A stretch of DNA of 64,000 nucleotides from Bullera alba (lineage: Eukaryota; Basidiomycota; Tremellomycetes; Tremellales; Bulleraceae), in NCBI GenBank assembly GCA_001600095.1, contig BCIX01000005.1:68523-132522 (forward strand), read 5' to 3'. The number at the start of each line of letters is the position of its first letter. Positions within the stretch are counted from its first letter, which is position 1. The notes below the pieces were generated by a model. That model saw only the letters and a list, made by a program, of their open reading frames with translations. It had not been told where the DNA came from and did no database searches. The position numbers and the translations under genes are program-made. This document shows, piece by piece, positions 1 to 10,991 of this stretch.

Positions 1-99
1 TGGGGTACTGAGCGAGCAGGTCGACCCGGTTACACCTCGACGGGGGTCAGCATGCAGAGTCTACGGGACATCTTCACCCTCGACGATCTTGATTCTTGA
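1..99 (+). CDS. 3' end of an upstream gene (partial)
   Basis: The frame is open from base 1 and ends at TGA 97-99. The last residues are acidic and hydrophobic (SLRDIFTLDDLDS), which looks like a real C-terminus. A possible acceptor (GTCAG) ends at base 50, so only the final 16 codons may belong to the last exon. Too little is visible to name a family. It could also be chance open sequence. Confidence 0.3.
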   Translation, partial: WGTERAGRPGYTSTGVSMQSLRDIFTLDDLDS

Positions 100-433
100 C
101 GTCTCACAGGCTGAATGGAGGGTGTGCTGATCAACGTCGCAGCGAATGTTGGGCGAGTCTCGCACGATGCTATACTCACGTCTCACTCATCCTTTCAGGT
201 TGGTCAGAAGCTTCTTCGCCTTATCGCCAGTGGACAGCCTGGTCGATCTGTGTGCACTCCTGTATACTGATCTTTCCAGAATCGTCGATGGAGAGTCGAG
301 ACTAGGCTGAGGCGTGCGGCGAGAGGCGCGAGGCATCAGGATGTCTCCTATAGCAGGTCTCTCATTCGTTACTGACATCAGGCTTTACACTTTACACTTT
401 GCACTACCACCAGATCACCGTCTGACCAGCAAC

Positions 434-729
434 ATGCCCGACCATACCACCTCAACCGATTCCATTACGGGTAAGTAGCCTTATATACCGGCTCTGGATA
501 CTGTGCTGAATCCGCTGATTATGGCACAGCTCATACTGGAAGTACGCCTTCTATGCCCAAGTCTGGATCGTCTTTCGACCAAGCATTCCATGATGAGCTA
601 CAAGAACACTTCAAGCTGTCACAACTCTCGGAGGGGGAACGTTCTGAGGCTCAGCAGACCCGCTTTAACGAGCTTCAGAGTAGCCTCGCACCTCAGATCG
701 ACGCTCTAGATGGCACGTCGGCCGAGTAG
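434..729 (+). CDS. Small hydrophilic protein of the 5' array (member 1)
   Basis: Two exons, 434-470 and 530-729, encode 78 aa. The 59-nt intron has a GTAAGT donor, a GTGCTGAAT branch-like site and a CACAG acceptor; only splicing gives one continuous frame. The product is Ser/Thr-rich at the N-terminus and then acidic and Gln-rich with a helical look (LQEHFKLSQLSEGERSEAQQ). There is no signal peptide, membrane segment or CAAX end. It is first in a same-strand series of five short genes. A TTCCAGAA inverted element sits at 274-281. No family is recognised. Its membership in the array rests on size, composition and position, not on a clear alignment. Confidence 0.5.
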
Positions 730-1400
730 TGAGCTTGGCGATCCAACAGCGGATGCCAAGGTAGGAGAGCGCCAGTAGGCGATGCCGCGATGGAAATCTG
801 ATGTAGGGACGGGTCAGTGAGATGCAAGTCATGCAACACTTGCGAGCTGATTCGTTATTCATCGAAGAGTTCGATGGTCTGTTCATCTGTGGCAGCAGTG
901 AGGCTTATCACATCATAAGACCTTGACTTCATGGTAGCAGATAGCCTCGACGTTCGAAGTCGCAGACCGCCTCCGTCCGAATGAAAGAGTAAACCAGCAG
1001 GAGCTACTGACTGTCAAGAGATAGCAACACACTCACCGATCTCAATTCCCAGTTGTGTATGACCATTGACCATCCGAAGCCTTCTAGTTTGGGTTCGTTT
1101 ACAACGGTCGACGGCTCCACTCTGGAAAGGGAAGCCGACGGCTAGCTTACTCTATGACGATCATGGAAGCCAACATATTAGATGACACAAGTCGCATCGC
1201 ATCCGAGATGAAGTAAGACGGAGACGGCTTCAAAGGATCTGGATGGGCAAGACAATAGGGAGAACTACTTCTTTTGACCCCCAACTCCACTGGATGAATC
1301 AATTTGCATTTTGCGGGCTGAAGGCGTTATTTTGTCTGGGTGGAATATTCTACTCGTTGGAAGCTGAGCAGTGGTCGAAGGCATCCTTCTCTGGGATCAC

Positions 1401-1407
1401 TATATAA
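1401..1407 (+). promoter_or_regulatory. TATA box of array gene 2
   Basis: TATATAA lies about 120 bp before the ATG at 1527. A GGAATATTCT inverted element, like a heat-shock half-site pair (GAANNTTC), sits about 55 bp further upstream near 1342-1351. A strong TATA is typical of inducible fungal genes. Confidence 0.45.
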
Positions 1408-1526
1408 CAGCCCATGATTCTTGTGCTGCCACCGGAACACAACTCACGACTTCCTCGTTCCAAGCACTTCAGTGGACTCGCACACTTCACTCATTCTGTC
1501 AAGGATCCATCTTCAGGTCGTCAAGA

Positions 1527-1784
1527 ATGTCAGGAAACGCTCAATACAAGACCGAGGCCAGCGAGGCATCCACTGCTCCGTCAAAGACAACAGGCACAGA
1601 CCCTAGTCAGGATGAGGACTACAAGCTGCTGCAGAGCATCTATGCCGCGCACAACACATTGGGAGGGAGCACTGACCCATCGAGAATGAGCGACCTCAAC
1701 GCCGCCGTCGATGCAGCCCAGGCTCGCTACAAGTCGCTCAGAGACAAGTCCAGAGAAGAGGACAAGTCTTCGAACGGGAATTGA
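1527..1784 (+). CDS. Small acidic array protein, paralogue A
   Basis: A single exon encodes 85 aa starting MSGNAQ. The open frame extends upstream to 1371 but without an ATG, and 1527 follows a TATA box at a sensible distance. After a disordered Ser/Thr stretch comes a conserved block: DYKLLQSIYAAHNTLGGS, then a second motif around VDAAQARYKS, ending in SSNGN. The same two motifs and ending occur in the next gene (2767-3162), so the two are paralogues. The protein is hydrophilic with no signal or membrane segment. Function is unknown; a small stress-induced or DNA/protein-binding peptide is possible, but that is a guess. Confidence 0.6.
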   Translation: MSGNAQYKTEASEASTAPSKTTGTDPSQDEDYKLLQSIYAAHNTLGGSTDPSRMSDLNAAVDAAQARYKSLRDKSREEDKSSNGN

Positions 1785-2612
1785 GAGGGTCCGGACCATG
1801 GGGAGACCGGAGATGTCTGACCTTTATAACCGATGAGTGCTTCGTACAGAGGGATGGCGAGGTAGCGCTGTAGCAGACTGCAGACGTCGAGTAGAGTCTT
1901 CCAAGCTCGAGCTATCATGGTAATTGGTAAATTGGTAACTCAGGCGAGATACCCAATTGAGAACTTGAATGGGCTGTGGGACAAGCTCGAATGGGGCTTC
2001 AACTCGGACTCTCGGAGTCTCGGGAATCTTGTCGTTTTGACAATGCTCCTGCAGCACAGAGCTCCGCGTCGATCAAGTCAATACCCTCAGAAATGACGGT
2101 ACTGGTCTGTGTCGATCCTGAGACTGAGAGCTTGCCCGTCGTGCCGATGAGATCTGGATTCCGTACACTACTACTGTACGACCCGGTGCGGATGAACGAG
2201 CCCTAGGGCTGCCCAGTACCCAAGACATTCGCCGACGCGTCTACTAGTGAGTGCTTCTGACTTGGCATACACCCGCGTCACCAGTCTGTTGGTACTTGAG
2301 CAAGCTCGATGTATCCGCATGAGAGTCAGAGCAGACACTTACGGTGTGCACGACAGTCGGCGAATCTACCACGGTCACGGCGGCATCCTCGGCGAAGACG
2401 TTCAGCTAATTTCACTGAGTCACAAATTCACTGAGTCCCACATAATACTCAGTGTTGTCAAAGGTACCCGTGAGTGAGACGGCAGGACGAAACATCTCTT
2501 TTGACCTCTAGTCCCGTTTATCATCTCGAACTCTCGGTCTCTCGGTCTTCGGGCTGACGGCCGACGGCTTGACGGCTATGAGAAGATTCCACTGGGCTTT
2601 GGAGGCCGAAGG

Positions 2613-2620
2613 TTTATAAG
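2613..2620 (+). promoter_or_regulatory. TATA-like box of array gene 3
   Basis: TTTATAAG lies about 150 bp before the ATG at 2767. A GAAGATTC element (GAANNTTC, heat-shock-like spacing) occurs at about 2582-2589, in the same relative place as upstream of gene 2. Confidence 0.4.
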
Positions 2621-2766
2621 ACCTCGACAGTGGGTGACAATTCGGCTCTTCAGTGAACAGTCAGAACGGGTCAGCATCCATCCACTTTGCGACCTATCAT
2701 CAACAGCATCGCCCACACAATTGCACAAATCAGCATCGGATCTCTACCAACCAACCTGATCGAACG

Positions 2767-3162
2767 ATGTCAGAGAACGCTCAAGGCAATATCAGACGAG
2801 TCTTCGACGACACCGAGAGATCGGTCGGCGCAAGCACAGCCGACAACGCACGATCCGTCGATGCTTCCACTGTTCCAAGCAAGACCAACACGACCTCGCT
2901 GAACGGTCCTGCGCCAAGTACCTCCGAGACGGGAGATGCTGATGAGGGGGAAGATGACCAAGATGACAGCGGTGCGGATCCTGATCCGGACTACATGCTG
3001 CTGATGAGCCTATCTGCCGCTCACAGCAAGATCGGGGATTCGAGTGATGGGAAGTCCCGCTCGTCCAAGATGAGGACCTTCAACGAGGTGGTCGATGCAG
3101 CACAAGCTCGTGCAAAGTCGGCAAAGTCCACCACAGCGGAGAAGTCCTCCGGAGAGAATTGA
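2767..3162 (+). CDS. Small acidic array protein, paralogue B
   Basis: A single exon encodes 131 aa starting MSENAQG. It parallels the 1527 gene: MSxNAQ start, ASTxPSKT in the N-terminal third, DYMLLMSLSAAH aligned with DYKLLQSIYAAH, VDAAQARAKS aligned with VDAAQARYKS, and SSGEN at the end. It differs by an inserted acidic stretch (DADEGEDDQDDSGADPDPD) in the middle. The two genes are about 1 kb apart in the same direction, so they arose by tandem duplication. The protein is probably disordered apart from the conserved helical motifs. No known domain is recognised. Confidence 0.6.
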   Translation: MSENAQGNIRRVFDDTERSVGASTADNARSVDASTVPSKTNTTSLNGPAPSTSETGDADEGEDDQDDSGADPDPDYMLLMSLSAAHSKIGDSSDGKSRSSKMRTFNEVVDAAQARAKSAKSTTAEKSSGEN

Positions 3163-4004
3163 GGCGAGCTAGGAGAGGTGTGCGCTGGTGTGCGTCGCAC
3201 GGCAAGTGCGGGGACCTGAGGTATCGATCCATCGAGTAAATCTGCAGTCAGCCCCAGCGATAACGGTCAGGATGCTTCTATGAGCTGTGAGTTATGAAGT
3301 ACGAGGTTCCAAGTGAGCGGTAGTCACGTCATTGGGGAGCGGGTACGGTCATCGAGCGATTATCATGCGACTACTTCTGGGAAAGACTTACATGATCTAT
3401 ATCGACTCTGCCATCCTGACACGGATAGTGTAGCCTTGGAGATTGCACCATGCCGATCATACTTGAGCCTACTCGAGTACAAGAGCTCAGAAGTTATCGT
3501 GATTCGCATTTCGGATCATGGGATAGTGCCACAGCCAAACACCAATTTCAAATTCTTCGATCGTGAGTTTCGAGATCTAGGACGAATTGAGGACGCGCAC
3601 TGCACAAGCACTGGACGTTGGACATTGAGCCGTGAAGAGTCCAGAATTAGCAGATGGACACAGTCATACTTAGCCACACAGCTGCCAAGACATCCACCAA
3701 GTGGCCGAAGCATCGTGATGACATGACCTCAGAGCCGAAGGCCGATGATCACATCCTCGCGCGATCATCACACACGTCTCTGATCTCACAATCCCGGGAA
3801 GGCCGGACAGTCAAAGGATTCCGAAGGATGAGACGCCAAAGTGAAACACCCCTTCCACTCGATGACCTCATGCTCCCATATCCTGTATGACATCCGTTCA
3901 GGAGCTCGGGTAGTTGAGCCTTCCAGCCTTTCGGCCCATGGAGTGAAGGCGAGAGTCGAGACGGCATTCGAAGCTCTCTAGATATGCTACGGGAAGCGAG
4001 ATGG

Positions 4005-4012
4005 GATATAAG
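4005..4012 (+). promoter_or_regulatory. TATA-like box of array gene 4
   Basis: GATATAAG lies about 190 bp before the ATG at 4203. A palindromic TTCGAA occurs at about 3967-3972. Confidence 0.35.
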
Positions 4013-4202
4013 AGCTCGTCATGGGTTTGTCACATAGGACTCGTACTCATCTCTCATCACTTATCTCCCAGCTCTCGTCGCGCCGAGTCACTCGCTGTCC
4101 AGCCAATCACACATCCTCACTAAGCATTCTATCCTGACCATTCGAACCCCGCCGACAATACCCGCCTGACACCTAGCATCTACCAATCAAGCCAATCGTA
4201 AG

Positions 4203-4526
4203 ATGTCCAGCAGACCTCAGGACGAGATGGATGCCAGCAGTACCGGTAGTAAACCCCGAGTCACTACGACCGTTGCGTCAACTACCAGAACGCCATCCAC
4301 CGTTGCTTCCATTACTCCATCGAAGACGAACACCGCATCTTCCCAGGCCGCCAGTGAGGCAGCCGGTGACCCCAAAGTCAAGCAGAAGGGAGGTAACACG
4401 GAAGAGGGAGAAGAGAGTGATGAAGACGACGTGACTGAGGAAGAAGCCTCCGACCTGGTGAACCTGGCGAAGTGTCTCGCCAACCAGGATAACCTTGACC
4501 GGGCTCTGGGCAATGTCTCCTATTGA
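4203..4526 (+). CDS. Small Thr/Ser-rich acidic array protein (member 4)
   Basis: A single exon encodes 107 aa. The first half is Thr/Ser/Ala-rich (including TPSKTNTASS, close to the PSKTNTTS of the 2767 product). A Glu/Asp run follows (EEGEESDEDDVTEEEASD), then a short helical end (LVNLAKCLANQDNLDRALGN). It resembles the two paralogues in architecture (disordered Ser/Thr part, acidic run, short helix) and shares the PSKTNT motif, so distant relationship is likely but not proven. Function is unknown. Confidence 0.55.
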   Translation: MSSRPQDEMDASSTGSKPRVTTTVASTTRTPSTVASITPSKTNTASSQAASEAAGDPKVKQKGGNTEEGEESDEDDVTEEEASDLVNLAKCLANQDNLDRALGNVSY

Positions 4527-5036
4527 GGGTGAGGGTCGTCAATGACCTCGTTTCGAAAGCCAGAGAGGCCTTTTGAGGGGGTGATCTAGTTCCTCAGTGT
4601 ACTCCACACCATCTGTACAGTGCACACATGCAAGGGATCAGTCAGAGAGGTCAAGACCGCTTGCCCAGAAGAGGTGCATTGGTGCGCTGTGCGTCTACTA
4701 CAGAATGAGCTTTGGTCAAGGCGTCATAGAGGTCATGTAGCTATCTTGGATACTCTGTAAAGCTACAAGAGTGTATGCTCAGAGCCTCAGATGCTGCGAA
4801 CCACACTCTTTGGATACAGCGTCCAAAGTACCACGCTGATCAGCTGAACCTGGCCAATGTGACTTCTTTACTCGCAGGCACCAATCAAAAGTGAAGAGCG
4901 ACATATGCACAACGATACATTCAAGGTCGATCAGTAATTAACAGTACTCATGATAGTAGCGGGTCAGTACACCTCTCACAACAAATCGCCAGTGAGGCAG
5001 TGTAAGTTGACCAGGAGCTCAATGATCGAAATACGG
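4527..5036. other. Intergenic, nothing recognised
   Basis: No ATG-initiated frame of convincing composition, tRNA or repeat was seen between array gene 4 and the putative minus-strand gene. The other long gaps inside the array (730-1526, 1785-2766, 3163-4202) likewise show only the promoter elements listed. Confidence 0.4.
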
Positions 5037-5556
5037 TCATAAGACCGAACACAAAGGCAAAGTGGTATCAGTGCAGACGTAGTTCGGGCCACGGCCTGAC
5101 GTCGTAGGCTGTCCGTCGGAGCCAATCGTCCAATATGGACTCGCAGTGGCAGTCCGAGTGGGCGTCGCGGTTGGCAATCCCCCTCGCGCCAGTGTGGCTA
5201 CGGGGATGAATGGGCCAGAGTCGGAAAACTTGTCGTAGTCTAGAAACCTGGACATCCCATCCATGTCATCGACGACCTCTGACAGTAGCCACTCTTTCTC
5301 TCCGCCCTCCGTGTCTCCGAGCCTGAATAGCGATACAAGCCGATACGTCCAGTTCTAGTCTGGCGTTTTGACCTGTTGACGACCGAAGGCTGTGTGTGGG
5401 GTCTGAACAAAGTAGCCGGTCAGTGATAGTCCGCTGTATGGTCGCACAGTGCAGACTCACGGCATACGGCGTCGAGGTCATTGCCGGAAGCAACGTGACT
5501 GAGGCTATGGCCTGACAACCTGCTTCAGCACATTGAGCTCTCTTTGAAACACGACA
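5037..5556 (-). CDS. Possible Cys-containing exported protein (5' exon missing)
   Basis: Two minus-strand segments join in one frame: 5461-5556 and 5037-5354, separated by a GTGAGT...CTAG intron containing CACTGAC. The first begins with a Cys-rich stretch (CRVSKRAQCAEAGC). The second contains a Thr/Pro-rich part (LPTATPTRTATASPYW) and ends CTDTTLPLCSVL. Cys spacing and Thr/Pro content suggest a secreted or surface protein, but no start exon or signal peptide was found upstream. The gene lies antisense inside the small-gene array. It could be a decayed gene or coincidence. Confidence 0.3.
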
Positions 5557-5814
5557 CTGTCATGACGAGGCAGATTGGCAATCGAGTGCCATAGTCGGAT
5601 GGAAATTCCCGGCGTAAACGAGACAACAGTGATCCTTTGTCGCTGTAGAATGCCGTGGATGCTCGTCGAGGTGTGACGACCAAGATGACGTCCTCTTGAA
5701 ACACGTATGATCTTCGGGATCTTTTGTGTTGCTTGTGTTTCTCATCGCTTCACGGGCTTCTTGGTCCCGGGTGGATCCGTAAGCGAGGAAAGTGGGTTCT
5801 TGATACTTCCACAG

Positions 5815-5822
5815 TATATATG
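5815..5822 (+). promoter_or_regulatory. TATA box of array gene 5
   Basis: TATATATG lies about 105 bp upstream of the ATG at 5924. Confidence 0.4.
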
Positions 5823-5923
5823 AGAGTGAGGGTTGAGGATAGGAAGTCTCACCTGCAATACTTCCAGATCCTCGTGAGCTATATCAGTACCAACCGTCAA
5901 TACACCGCTCGTCATCGACCATT

Positions 5924-6259
5924 ATGTCTGAACCCGCCAAAGAACCCAAGGCGGATACCGAGATGACCAACACGGGTGAGACTGATGATCGACCAGCATA
6001 CACCTGTGGTAGTGGAGTGTACTGACCTGTTGCAGATGACACGGACAATGCGCCAACAGAGCGAGCTCAGGGAAGTTCCACAGAGGAGAAAAGTTTCCTT
6101 TTCAAGTCACTCACACAGCCACTAACGGATGCGGGCCGCACGGAGCTCGAGCGATTAACTTGGGAGCGCACCAGGTCGACACAGCCCACCGAAGGTCAAG
6201 GAGGTAAGCCTGCTTGGCAGCGAGAGGCCGAGAGGTCCCAAGGGGGTGCCCAGAAGTGA
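5924..6259 (+). CDS. Small hydrophilic array protein (member 5)
   Basis: Exons 5924-5975 and 6036-6259 encode 91 aa. The intron (GTGAG...GCAG, with ACTGACC just before the acceptor) splits a codon and restores a single frame. The product starts MSEPAKEPKADTEMTN, is rich in Thr/Glu, then has a helical part around FLFKSLTQPLTDAGRTELER and a Gly/Gln-rich charged tail. No membrane segment or signal is present. Size, composition and a TATA-driven promoter match the four genes before it, but there is no motif-level alignment. Function is unknown. Confidence 0.5.
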
Positions 6260-6408
6260 GCGAGGTGGTCCTAGACGGCTGTGGGGAAGAACGAGAAAAG
6301 TGACCGAGAGTATTGACATATAGCCTCCTAGTAAGCGACGAAGGCATATGGAGTGATGGAGTGAATGAGAGGTCAAAGGCTACAGTGGTGCATGCGTGCA
6401 GTGAGGTA

Positions 6409-7902
6409 TCAGATGTAGTACTCAACCTTTCGGCCCAGCACGACTTCTTCCACTTTGCGACCATTGCCTTCCTTCTTCACAGCGCCATCGTCATCTGACC
6501 GAGAGTCAGCATATGCCACGGCTCGGTGTAGCTCGTCACTCACACAGCTCGTTTCCAGTACGTCTAATCCTCTCTCTAAGCCATTCGTCCTGTGTTGGCG
6601 CTCGACCACCCTCATCAATCCTGCTCTGGAACGAGTTTGTCCCTTGCGCCTTGACCACTGGAGAATCCCAGATGGGGTTGAGAGGGAGATCCCGCCTGAC
6701 TCGGGCAAAGTGGATAAGGATGTATCGGATGATATTGGCTTGATCGGATGGTGGGCGGATGACTCGATGTCTAGTGGCCTTGAAAACGCCTCCGGTGAGG
6801 ACTAGATATAGTGCGTCAGTGGGTTTCCTTCGCTGGTGCAATGTCAGAACGATCAACTCACACTCTAACGCATCGGCAGTATTGACTACGACGGCGCCAT
6901 CAACGTGCTTGACCCATTTCCACTCGTTCTCCGGGGTGAGGATCTGTAGTGCGGAGATGGGTTGGGAGTACAGTAGCGAGATACTGTTGTCTGTAATCAC
7001 ATATCAGCATTGAACGAGCGTGGTGTAGGCGGAGACGTACAATCGGTATGTCCCTTGCTCCAGGTGCCGGCGGTAGCGACCTCGTGCTCCTCGCTTCGCG
7101 GGAAGTATCCCATGTATCGCTGAGAAGCGGCGCCAATGGTTCCATTCTGGTCGTGTAAACCCCAGAGATAGTCTTCTGGCAGCTCGAGCGCGAGTGAGAC
7201 CAGCTTGAGGATTCGGTAGACCACGTAGTGGCAGGTGTGCTTGGCGAACGCCTCGATCTCTGGAAGGTATGGCAGGACCGACTTAGGATGCTGAGCTTCG
7301 GGATTTAAGAACGAAGACGACTCGAGGTTGTAGTGCTATCAAGCCATCAGCTCTGCGATCTTGAACGGGGTGTAGAGCGACTCACCTCGATATTGTCGGG
7401 AACGCCGCCCTCTTTCTTCCAAATACCTCTCAGCTTGTACCCCTTGTAACTCCCGCCCTCGAGGTCAGCAGCGAATGGCTCCTTCTCCTCGGATGGCAGG
7501 CCATCGAGAACATGCTGAGCGATTGCCAGGTTTCGTTCCAGTGTCGCTTGGGAGACTCCGGTTCCCGTAACGAAGAGGAAGCCATCGACTGTGAGAGCCT
7601 TCTTTGCCGCTCTGACCAGATCCGCCCGTACCGCTGGGTCTTGCGAGTCTAGGAGTTGCAGATCGATCTTCTCCAGATCCGCCCATGGCACTGTGCATCT
7701 GCGTCAGCGATAGTCGAGTTGGATCACAAGTCAAGTATAGCTCGACATGATCACAACGCTCTGCAGGTCACTCACGATCCTGTTTGGTGAGCGGCGGCGA
7801 TGTCCACTTTTTCAACGGAGGAGGTGATGGCGCCGAAGAGACTTCCTTCAACGACGAAGGCTGTTGGACGTTCAACTGCTCTTGAATAGCGACGGGACTC
7901 AT
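6409..7902 (-). CDS. 2-oxoglutarate/Fe(II) oxygenase, isopenicillin-N-synthase-like
   Basis: Six exons (7776-7902, 7386-7690, 7041-7335, 6862-6990, 6544-6801, 6409-6494) encode 399 aa. The N-terminal DIOX_N part carries the expected IDLQLLDSQD and GFLFVTGTGV segments. The iron-binding facial triad is visible as H240-T-D242 and H297 (ATRHRV), and the jelly-roll strands SISLLYSQP and LTGGVFKATRHRV match the family. The usual 2OG-binding RxS appears as RYI, so the Ser is not obvious. These enzymes hydroxylate or cyclise small molecules; the substrate cannot be read here. The gene is divergent from an MFS transporter across 673 bp, so the two may be co-expressed. The C-terminus GRKVEYYI is typical of fungal members. 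Confidence 0.88.
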
Positions 7903-8575
7903 GGTGACTGAGGTGATGTAGGCTACTGCTTGACCTGCGAGTCGACTACACTTATAGCTCGAACATTCCACCATACGAACGAACTCGGGCCGGACGTTCG
8001 GTCATGCGCGAAGCAAGACTATAGTTAGCGTCGAATCCAAAGCTCGCCATCGCTCGAATCCATGTCGCCATCGTTCGTATCAATGCAGCATACCCGGAGA
8101 ATTGCTGGAGTATGTGATAGGCATACCAAGCATGGGCTGTCGCTATCTTGGGTGCTGCGTGACTGGGAGGCGTCGCAGCTGAAGACACCGCAGGGTATGC
8201 TTACTTGGCGCCAGCCTGTTTCCAACGATCGAGAAGACTGCCGCTAGGCATTGGTATTTCCGACTGTCCGAGTTGTCAAATACTGCCACCTACTGCCACA
8301 ATCTACCGAGACCCGAATGGTGTCAAGCGATCAGCTCGCCCGAACTGTATCCTGCCCTCGTCCTGCTGCCCGCACCACCAAAGTCCGAAGCTAGCAGAAA
8401 AACACCGACTTTGATCGATCACACCATATCCATCGGGATGGCAGCATCCATCGTCAAAGCCGATACGAGCTGTTGGACTTTCGAGTCTCCACCTCATCAA
8501 ACTGGATAAGAGGATGCAGGAGGACTCCATCCGAAACTGACCTGTCCAAAGTCAATCATCGCCCCATCTGCCAAC
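7903..8575. promoter_or_regulatory. Shared divergent promoter region
   Basis: A 673-bp gap separates the oxygenase start (minus) and the transporter start (plus). No gene, repeat or RNA is recognised in it. Confidence 0.4.
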
Positions 8576-10775
8576 ATGACCACTGTGCAGGATGACAGCA
8601 AGGCGATCGAATCGCAGACTGCCTCACCGGTGGCCAGCGTAACTGGCGATAAGCAACTGGATAACCGGAAGAGATGGTATTGGTACCTATGGGATGCTTT
8701 CGGCAAAGAGCCAGCTGGTGAGCAAAGTCTAGCCCCGACATGCGAAAGACCTCTACTGATGACTGTCTTGGTAGAACGGCGACTTCTCCTCAAGCTGGAT
8801 GCTTCGTTGCTCATTTTCTCGGTGCTCGGTCTCTTGATCAGATATATCGATCAGACCAACTTGTCCACTGCGTTCGTCAGTGGAATGAAGTGAGTCCCCT
8901 GTTCTCTACTTGATGCTGTCATGCTGATCCAATTGTAGAGAGGACCTCAACATGTACGGCCTGCAGTACAATTATGCCAACACCGCGTGGTCCGTGTGAG
9001 TCATATTCAATCCCCGTTCTTCCTACCAACATACTGATACAGTCATAGAGGATATGTCATTGGGCAGATCCCTGGAAACATGCTGCTCAACCGAGTCTCT
9101 CCACACTAGTGAGTGACTCTATCTTCCAGTCTTCAGCGGCGCTGGGAGGCTACTAAGACGACACTCAGCATCATTTTCACCCTGGAGTTCGGTTGGTCGA
9201 TCCTGACTCTCTGCACGACTTGGGTCAAAACATGGGAACAGCTGGTAAGTACACTAAACCTCGATCTGTAACAAGCTGACCCCGCAACAAGGTTGTCATC
9301 CGGTTCTTCGTCGGTCTCTTCGAGAGTGCTTACTACCCCGGCATGCGTGAGTCGTCATCAATCTCCTTCGAGCTTTCGCTGACACACTTCAGTCTTCCTC
9401 ATTGGCAATTGGTACACCAGCGACGAGCTGGGCAAGCGGTCCAACATATTTCAAGCTGCCACTGCGGGTGGTACCCTCATCTCTGGTGTCCTTCAGGCGG
9501 GTGTTCACCGTACCCTGAATGGTGTTCAAGGTGAGTACCTAGCCCAGTATGCCATCTACTCCCGCTGACGATTTTCCTCAGGACGACCCGGATGGCGATG
9601 GATCTTCATCATCGACGCCGTCATCAGCTTACCGGTAGCCACCTGCGCATTCTTCTTCATTCCCGACTTGCCATGGGAAATCAAGCCGAACTGGATCTTC
9701 GCTCAGGCCGATATTGATCTCGCCCGGTCTCGGCTCACTTCGATGAAGCGAAAGGGTACGACGAAAGGCGGCCTGAGGCCGAAGGCGCTATTGAAGATCG
9801 TGTCGACGTGGCATATATGGGTCTTCACCGCGGTGTACAGTTGTTACATCTTCTCGCAAAGTGAGTCGAAGGTCTTTGACTCTTTGTACCACGCTGACAA
9901 TGGAGCAGACCCACAGCAGTCAATGTCGTTCTGGCTCAAGATGTCCAAGAGCCCTACGTACTCGGTGGAACAGATCAACTAGTGAGTACAGCATGTCAAT
10001 CACCGACTGACAGTATCAGCTATCCATGTGGTATATGGGCGACTCAGATTGTCTCTGCGTTGGGCTTTGCCTGGATCAGTGATCATCTACTAGGTGGACG
10101 CCGATGGCCTCCTCTAGTCTTCGTTGGGGTGAGCTGACCACTGCGAGTTGCGAGAGTTCTAGCTAACGTTCCCCTGTCAGCTATTCCATGCAATGATTTG
10201 TGGGCTGTTGGCTGGTCTGCCGGTCTACACCGAACACCGGGCGGGACGATGGGTGGTATACTACTTGAGCGGCGTGGTTAATTGTACCCCGGGACTGTTA
10301 TACGCTTGTGAGTGCTATTTTCCGGCGTACCACCAGTTCTAGCACTGACTCAAGTGTAGGGTGTAGCGAGATCATCAAGTCTAGTTCCGAGAAGAGAGGA
10401 GTGGTCATGGCGACTTTCAACTCCGTCGCTTGTGAGTGGACGCTCTTCAAGGCCGCTTTTGTGATCTGTTGCTGACTCGTTGCTCAGTTGCATTCAACGC
10501 CTGGCTTCCATGTGAGTACTGGGTCCGGTAACAGGCAAAGACTGCACGCTGACCACGTAACAGTACTCCTGTTCAAGCAGACAGAACAGCCGACTGTGCT
10601 TAAAGGCAATATAGCCACCTGCGTCGCAAGCGTCCTCCAAGTCGTGGGACTATTGACGATCTTGGTATTGTCGAAGCGAGATCTCAAGCGGGAGCAGGAG
10701 GAGGACGATACGGTGTCTGAGGACGAGGCGCCGCGGTATCCATCTGAAGTGGAGGACCTCGATTCGAAGAGGTAG
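8576..10775 (+). CDS. MFS anion:cation symporter (pantothenate/allantoate type)
   Basis: Fourteen exons encode 512 aa: 8576-8717, 8775-8889, 8939-8995, 9049-9108, 9169-9244, 9292-9346, 9393-9530, 9582-9860, 9909-9981, 10020-10128, 10181-10307, 10360-10431, 10488-10511, 10564-10775. All junctions keep frame. The N-terminal signature YWYLWDAFGKEPAERRLLLK followed by LDASLLIFSVLGLLIRYIDQ and VSGMKEDLNMYG is that of the Dal5/Tna1/Fen2/Liz1 plasma-membrane family, closest in feel to Liz1/Fen2 pantothenate transporters. About 12 hydrophobic segments follow, with the central loop after PDLPWEIKPNW. The C-terminus is acidic and cytosolic. Substrate is inferred from family only; allantoate, nicotinate or another organic acid is possible. 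Confidence 0.9.
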
Positions 10776-10991
10776 ATGAGCAGCTTCGGAATACTTAGAA
10801 TCTACAGAGTCGTGAGGATTGTGAAGTCCGAATACTCGATGCATGTTTGTGTCGAGAGGAGAAAGAGCTATGAAAAGATCACAAAACAAGAACGATGAGC
10901 AGCGGGCCCATGGGGATAGCACATCCGGTATCTTCGCGATGTCCGATGGGCTGACCTGGTGTTACGATCAGGGCCTGTACCCGCTGTCATG

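Noticed and set aside
3313..3726. 137-codon plus-strand frame between array genes 3 and 4
   Set aside because: It has no ATG start (begins with GTG), shows no motif of the array family and has no TATA-like box.
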